A stretch of DNA of 64,000 bases, from NCBI GenBank assembly GCA_963580455.1, contig OY756972.1:9563001-9627000 (forward strand), read 5' to 3'. Numbering within the stretch: position 1 is the stretch's first letter; each line of letters begins with the position of its first letter. The DNA is from Euonymus europaeus (lineage: Eukaryota > Streptophyta > Magnoliopsida > Celastrales > Celastraceae). Both the position numbers and the translations under genes were made by a program. Of the stretch, positions 61,409 through 64,000 are shown piece after piece. A model generated the notes under the pieces. It searched no databases and was not told where the DNA came from. It saw nothing but the letters and a program-made list of their open reading frames with translations.

Positions 61409-61412
61409 AACA

Positions 61413-61417
61413 AAAAG
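61413..61417. other. Target-site duplication, right copy (AAAAG)
   Basis: AAAAG follows the terminal CA of the element and leads directly into ctcctccattgag, the normal start of the next satellite monomer. It pairs with 58,993-58,997. Both copies are unmutated, although five bases give little power to date the event. Confidence 0.92.
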
Positions 61418-64000
61418 CTCCTCCATTGAGAGAGTTGAGCAACTTCGGATCATCAAAGTTGCTCGGTGTACAATTTTTATTGTTCTTATATGTCAAATTT
61501 TAAGAGTATAAGCTTCGTAGATTATTTCGATGCCAAAACACCAACTTTCTATGGCAAATGGACAAAACCGTTAAAAGCTCCGCCATAGAGAGAGTTGAGC
61601 AACTTCGGACCGTCAAAAGTTGCTCGGGATAGACATTTTATTGTTCTTCTATGTCAAATTTTCTGAATATAAGCTTCGTAGATTATTTCGATGCCAAAAC
61701 ACCAACTTTCTATGACAAATGGACAAAACCGTTAAAAGCTCCTTCATAGAGAGAGTTGAGCAACTTCGGACCATCAAAGTTTCTCGGGATAGACATTTTA
61801 TTGTTCTTCTATGTCAAATTTTTTTGAGTATAAGCTTCATAGATTATTTCGAAGCCAAAACACCAATTTTCTAAGACAAAAGGATAAAACCGTTAAAAGA
61901 TCCTCCATAGAGAGAGTTGAGCAACTTCGGACCATCAAAGTTGCTCGGTGTACAATTTTTATTGTTCTTATATGTCAAATTTTAAGAGTATAAGCTTTGC
62001 AGATTATTTCGATGCCAAAACACCAACTTTCTATGACAAATGGACAAAACCGTTAAAAGCTCCTCCATAGAGAGAGTTGAGCAACTTCGGACCATCAAAG
62101 TTGCTCGGTGTACACTTTTTATTGTTTTTATATGTCAAATTTTATGAGTATAAGCTTCGTAGATTATTTCGATGCCAAAACACCAACTTTCTATGACAAA
62201 TGGACAAAACCGTTAAAAGCTCCTCTATAGAGAGAGTTGAGCAACTTCGGACCATCAAAGTTGCTCGGTGTACAATTTTTATTGTTCTTATATGTCAAAT
62301 TTTAAGAGTATAAGCTTCGTAGATTATTTCGATGCCAAAACACAAACTTTCTATGACAAATGGACAAAAACGTTAAAAGCTCCTCCATAGAGAGAGTTGA
62401 GCAACTTCGGACCGTCAAAAGTTGCTCGGGATAGACATTTTGTTGTTCTTCTATGTCAAATTTTCTGAATATAAGCTTCGTAGATTATTTTGATGCCAAA
62501 ACACCAACTTTCTATGACAAATGGACAAAACCGTTAAAAGCTCCTCCATAGACAGAGTTGAGCAACTTCGGACCATCAAAGTTTCTCGGGATAGACATTT
62601 TATTGTTCTTTTATGTCAAATTTTTTGAGTATAAGCTTCATAGATTATTTCGAAGCCAAAACACCAATTTTCTAAGACAAAATGATAAAACCGTTAAAAG
62701 ATCCTCCATAGAGAGAGTTGAGCAACTTCGGACAATCAAAGTTGCTCGGTTTACAATTTTTATTGTTCTTATATGTCAAATTTTAAGAGTATAAGCTTCG
62801 TAGATTATTTCGATGCCAAAACACGAACTTTCTATGACAAATGGACAAAACCGTTAAAAGCTCCTCCATAGAGAGAGTTGAGCAACTTCGGACCATCAAA
62901 GTTGCTCGGTGTACACTTTTTACTGTTTTTATATGTCAAATTTTATGACTATAAGCTTCTTAGACTATTTCGATGCCAAAACACCAACTTTCTATGACAA
63001 ATGGACAAAACCGTTAAAAGCTCATCTATAGAGAGAGTTGACAGGTTCGGACAACCAAAGTTTCTCGGAGTATACTTTTTACTATTCTTCCATATCAAAT
63101 TTTACGAGTATAGGCTTGCTAGATTATTTCCATACCAAACACCAACTTTCTATGACAAATGGACGAAACCGTTAAAAGCTCCTCCATAGAGAGAGTTGAG
63201 CAACTTCGGACTATCAAAGTTGCCTTGGATAGACTTTTTATTGTACTTCTATGTCAAATTTTACGAGTATAGGCTTCCAAGATTATTTCGATGCCAAAAC
63301 ACCAACTTTCTATGACAAATGGACAAAACCGTTAAAAGCTCCTCCATAGAGAGAGTTGAACAACTTCGGACCATCAAAGTTGCTCGGGATGGACATTTTA
63401 TTGTTCTTCTATGTCAAATTTTCTGAGTATAAGCTTCATAGATTATTTCGATGCCAAAAGACAAACTTTGTATGACAAATGGACAAAATCGTTAAAAGCT
63501 CCTCCATAGAGACAGTTGAGCAACTTCGGACCATCAAAGTTGCTCGGTGTACACTTTTTATTGTTTTTATATGTCAAATTTTCTGAATATAAGCTTCGTA
63601 GATTATTTCGATGCCAAAACACCAACTTTCTATGACGAATGGACAAAACCGTTAAAAGCTACTCCATAGAGAGAGTTGAGCAACTTCGGACTATAAAAGT
63701 TGCTCGGTGTACAATTTTTATTGTTCTTATATGTCAAATTTTAAGAGTATAAGCTTCGTAGATTATTTCGATGCCAAAACACCAACTTTCTATGACAAAT
63801 GGAGAAAACCGTTAAAAGCTCCTCCATAGAGAGAGTTGAGCAACTTCGGACCATCAAAGTTGCTCGGAATGGACATTTTATTGTTCTTCTATGTCAAAGT
63901 TTCTGAATATAAGCTTCGTAGATTATTTCGATGCCAAAATACCAACTTTCTATGACAAATGGACAAAAGTGTTAAAAGCTCCTCCATAGACAGAGTTGAG
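61418..64000 (+). repeat. Tandem satellite array, right part
   Basis: The same ~160-bp satellite continues in the same orientation and phase, about 16 monomers, to the end of the window. All are C-type except an A-type pair at about 63,030-63,290. From about 62,540 the order of variants repeats 55,160 onward with an offset of 7,383 bp (62,558 with 55,175; 63,001 with 55,618). The marks include ctaagacaaaatgataaaac, ttttatgactataagcttc and gagagagttgacaggttcgg. The LTR therefore landed inside a continuous array. No gene is present. Confidence 0.95.

Larger units (their letters stand above)
58998..61412 (-). mobile_element. Solo LTR of an LTR retrotransposon, probably Ty1/copia (2,415 bp)
   Basis: This is the only non-satellite sequence in the window. 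It starts TG, ends CA and is flanked by a perfect AAAAG duplication. I see no second copy of its start or end within it, no gag-pol reading frame, and no primer-binding site or polypurine tract next to an internal region. One long LTR left by recombination between two LTRs is the simplest reading. Orientation is inferred. On the minus strand the element begins TGTTGGACC, close to the TGTTG start common in copia LTRs. It ends with a C-run (59,022-59,028) in a context like that near the 3' end of many plant copia LTRs. Its minus-strand middle carries gtagtggatgtaggtgtg next to gcaccgaaccactata, also familiar from such LTRs. The superfamily is an inference; the class and ends are well supported. 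Short reading frames of up to 88 codons on both strands look random. Confidence 0.85.

Noticed and set aside
58998..61412. Full-length LTR retrotransposon or a DNA transposon
   Set aside because: There is no second LTR, no polyprotein frame and no internal region. There are no long terminal inverted repeats, and a 5-bp duplication with TG...CA ends fits an LTR rather than the usual DNA transposon superfamilies.
1..64000. Possible CENP-B-box-like or telomeric repeats
   Set aside because: I found no convincing match to the CENP-B box and no runs of plant telomere repeat (TTTAGGG). The tttcga and caaaa motifs are too short to claim a binding site.

Overview
This window contains no convincing gene. 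Apart from one 2.4-kb insertion, it is a single head-to-tail array of AT-rich tandem satellite DNA. The monomer is about 160 bp (159 to 161 bp in the common variants), and all copies run in the same orientation. At that length there are roughly 370 monomers left of the insertion and about 16 to its right. The array runs off both ends of the window, so its true size is unknown. Array size, a near-nucleosomal monomer, layered higher-order repeats (HORs) and a TG...CA LTR-type insertion all point to a plant nuclear chromosome, in a heterochromatic and possibly centromeric or pericentromeric block. The species and chromosomal position cannot be read from the sequence; the LTR resembles plant Ty1/copia LTRs.

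Layout, with boundaries judged by eye to a few tens of bases. (1) 1-20,570: 'A-type' monomers, recognised by tacgagtataagcttcc and by a 159-bp variant with gccaaacacc. This part holds a 7-monomer HOR (1,115 bp, about 3,020-5,400) and a nearly uniform 12-monomer HOR (1,917 bp, about 6,890-14,990, 4.2 copies). (2) 20,570-24,360: a 5-monomer HOR (about 801 bp). (3) 24,360-58,992: 'C-type' monomers, recognised by aagagtataagcttcg or ctgaatataagcttcg. This part is built from successive long segmental duplications with periods of about 3,202, 3,361/3,520, 1,121, 1,918 and 2,240 bp. (4) 58,998-61,412: a 2,415-bp TG...CA element flanked by a perfect 5-bp target-site duplication (AAAAG), best explained as a solo LTR. 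(5) 61,418-64,000: the satellite resumes in the same phase and orientation and resembles 55.2-56.6 kb.

The open reading frames of 60 to 118 codons inside the array are by-products of the repeat. A 160-bp period moves the frame by one base per monomer, and the same peptides recur wherever the same monomer variant recurs. They are not annotated as genes. The most notable structural signal is a dyad symmetry in most monomers (GAGCAACTT...AAGTTGCTC). Its arms are 9 bp in the common form and 11 or 12 bp in particular variants, so each such monomer could form a hairpin or cruciform. The second theme is repeated local amplification on several scales, which leaves near-identical HOR copies and suggests recent turnover.
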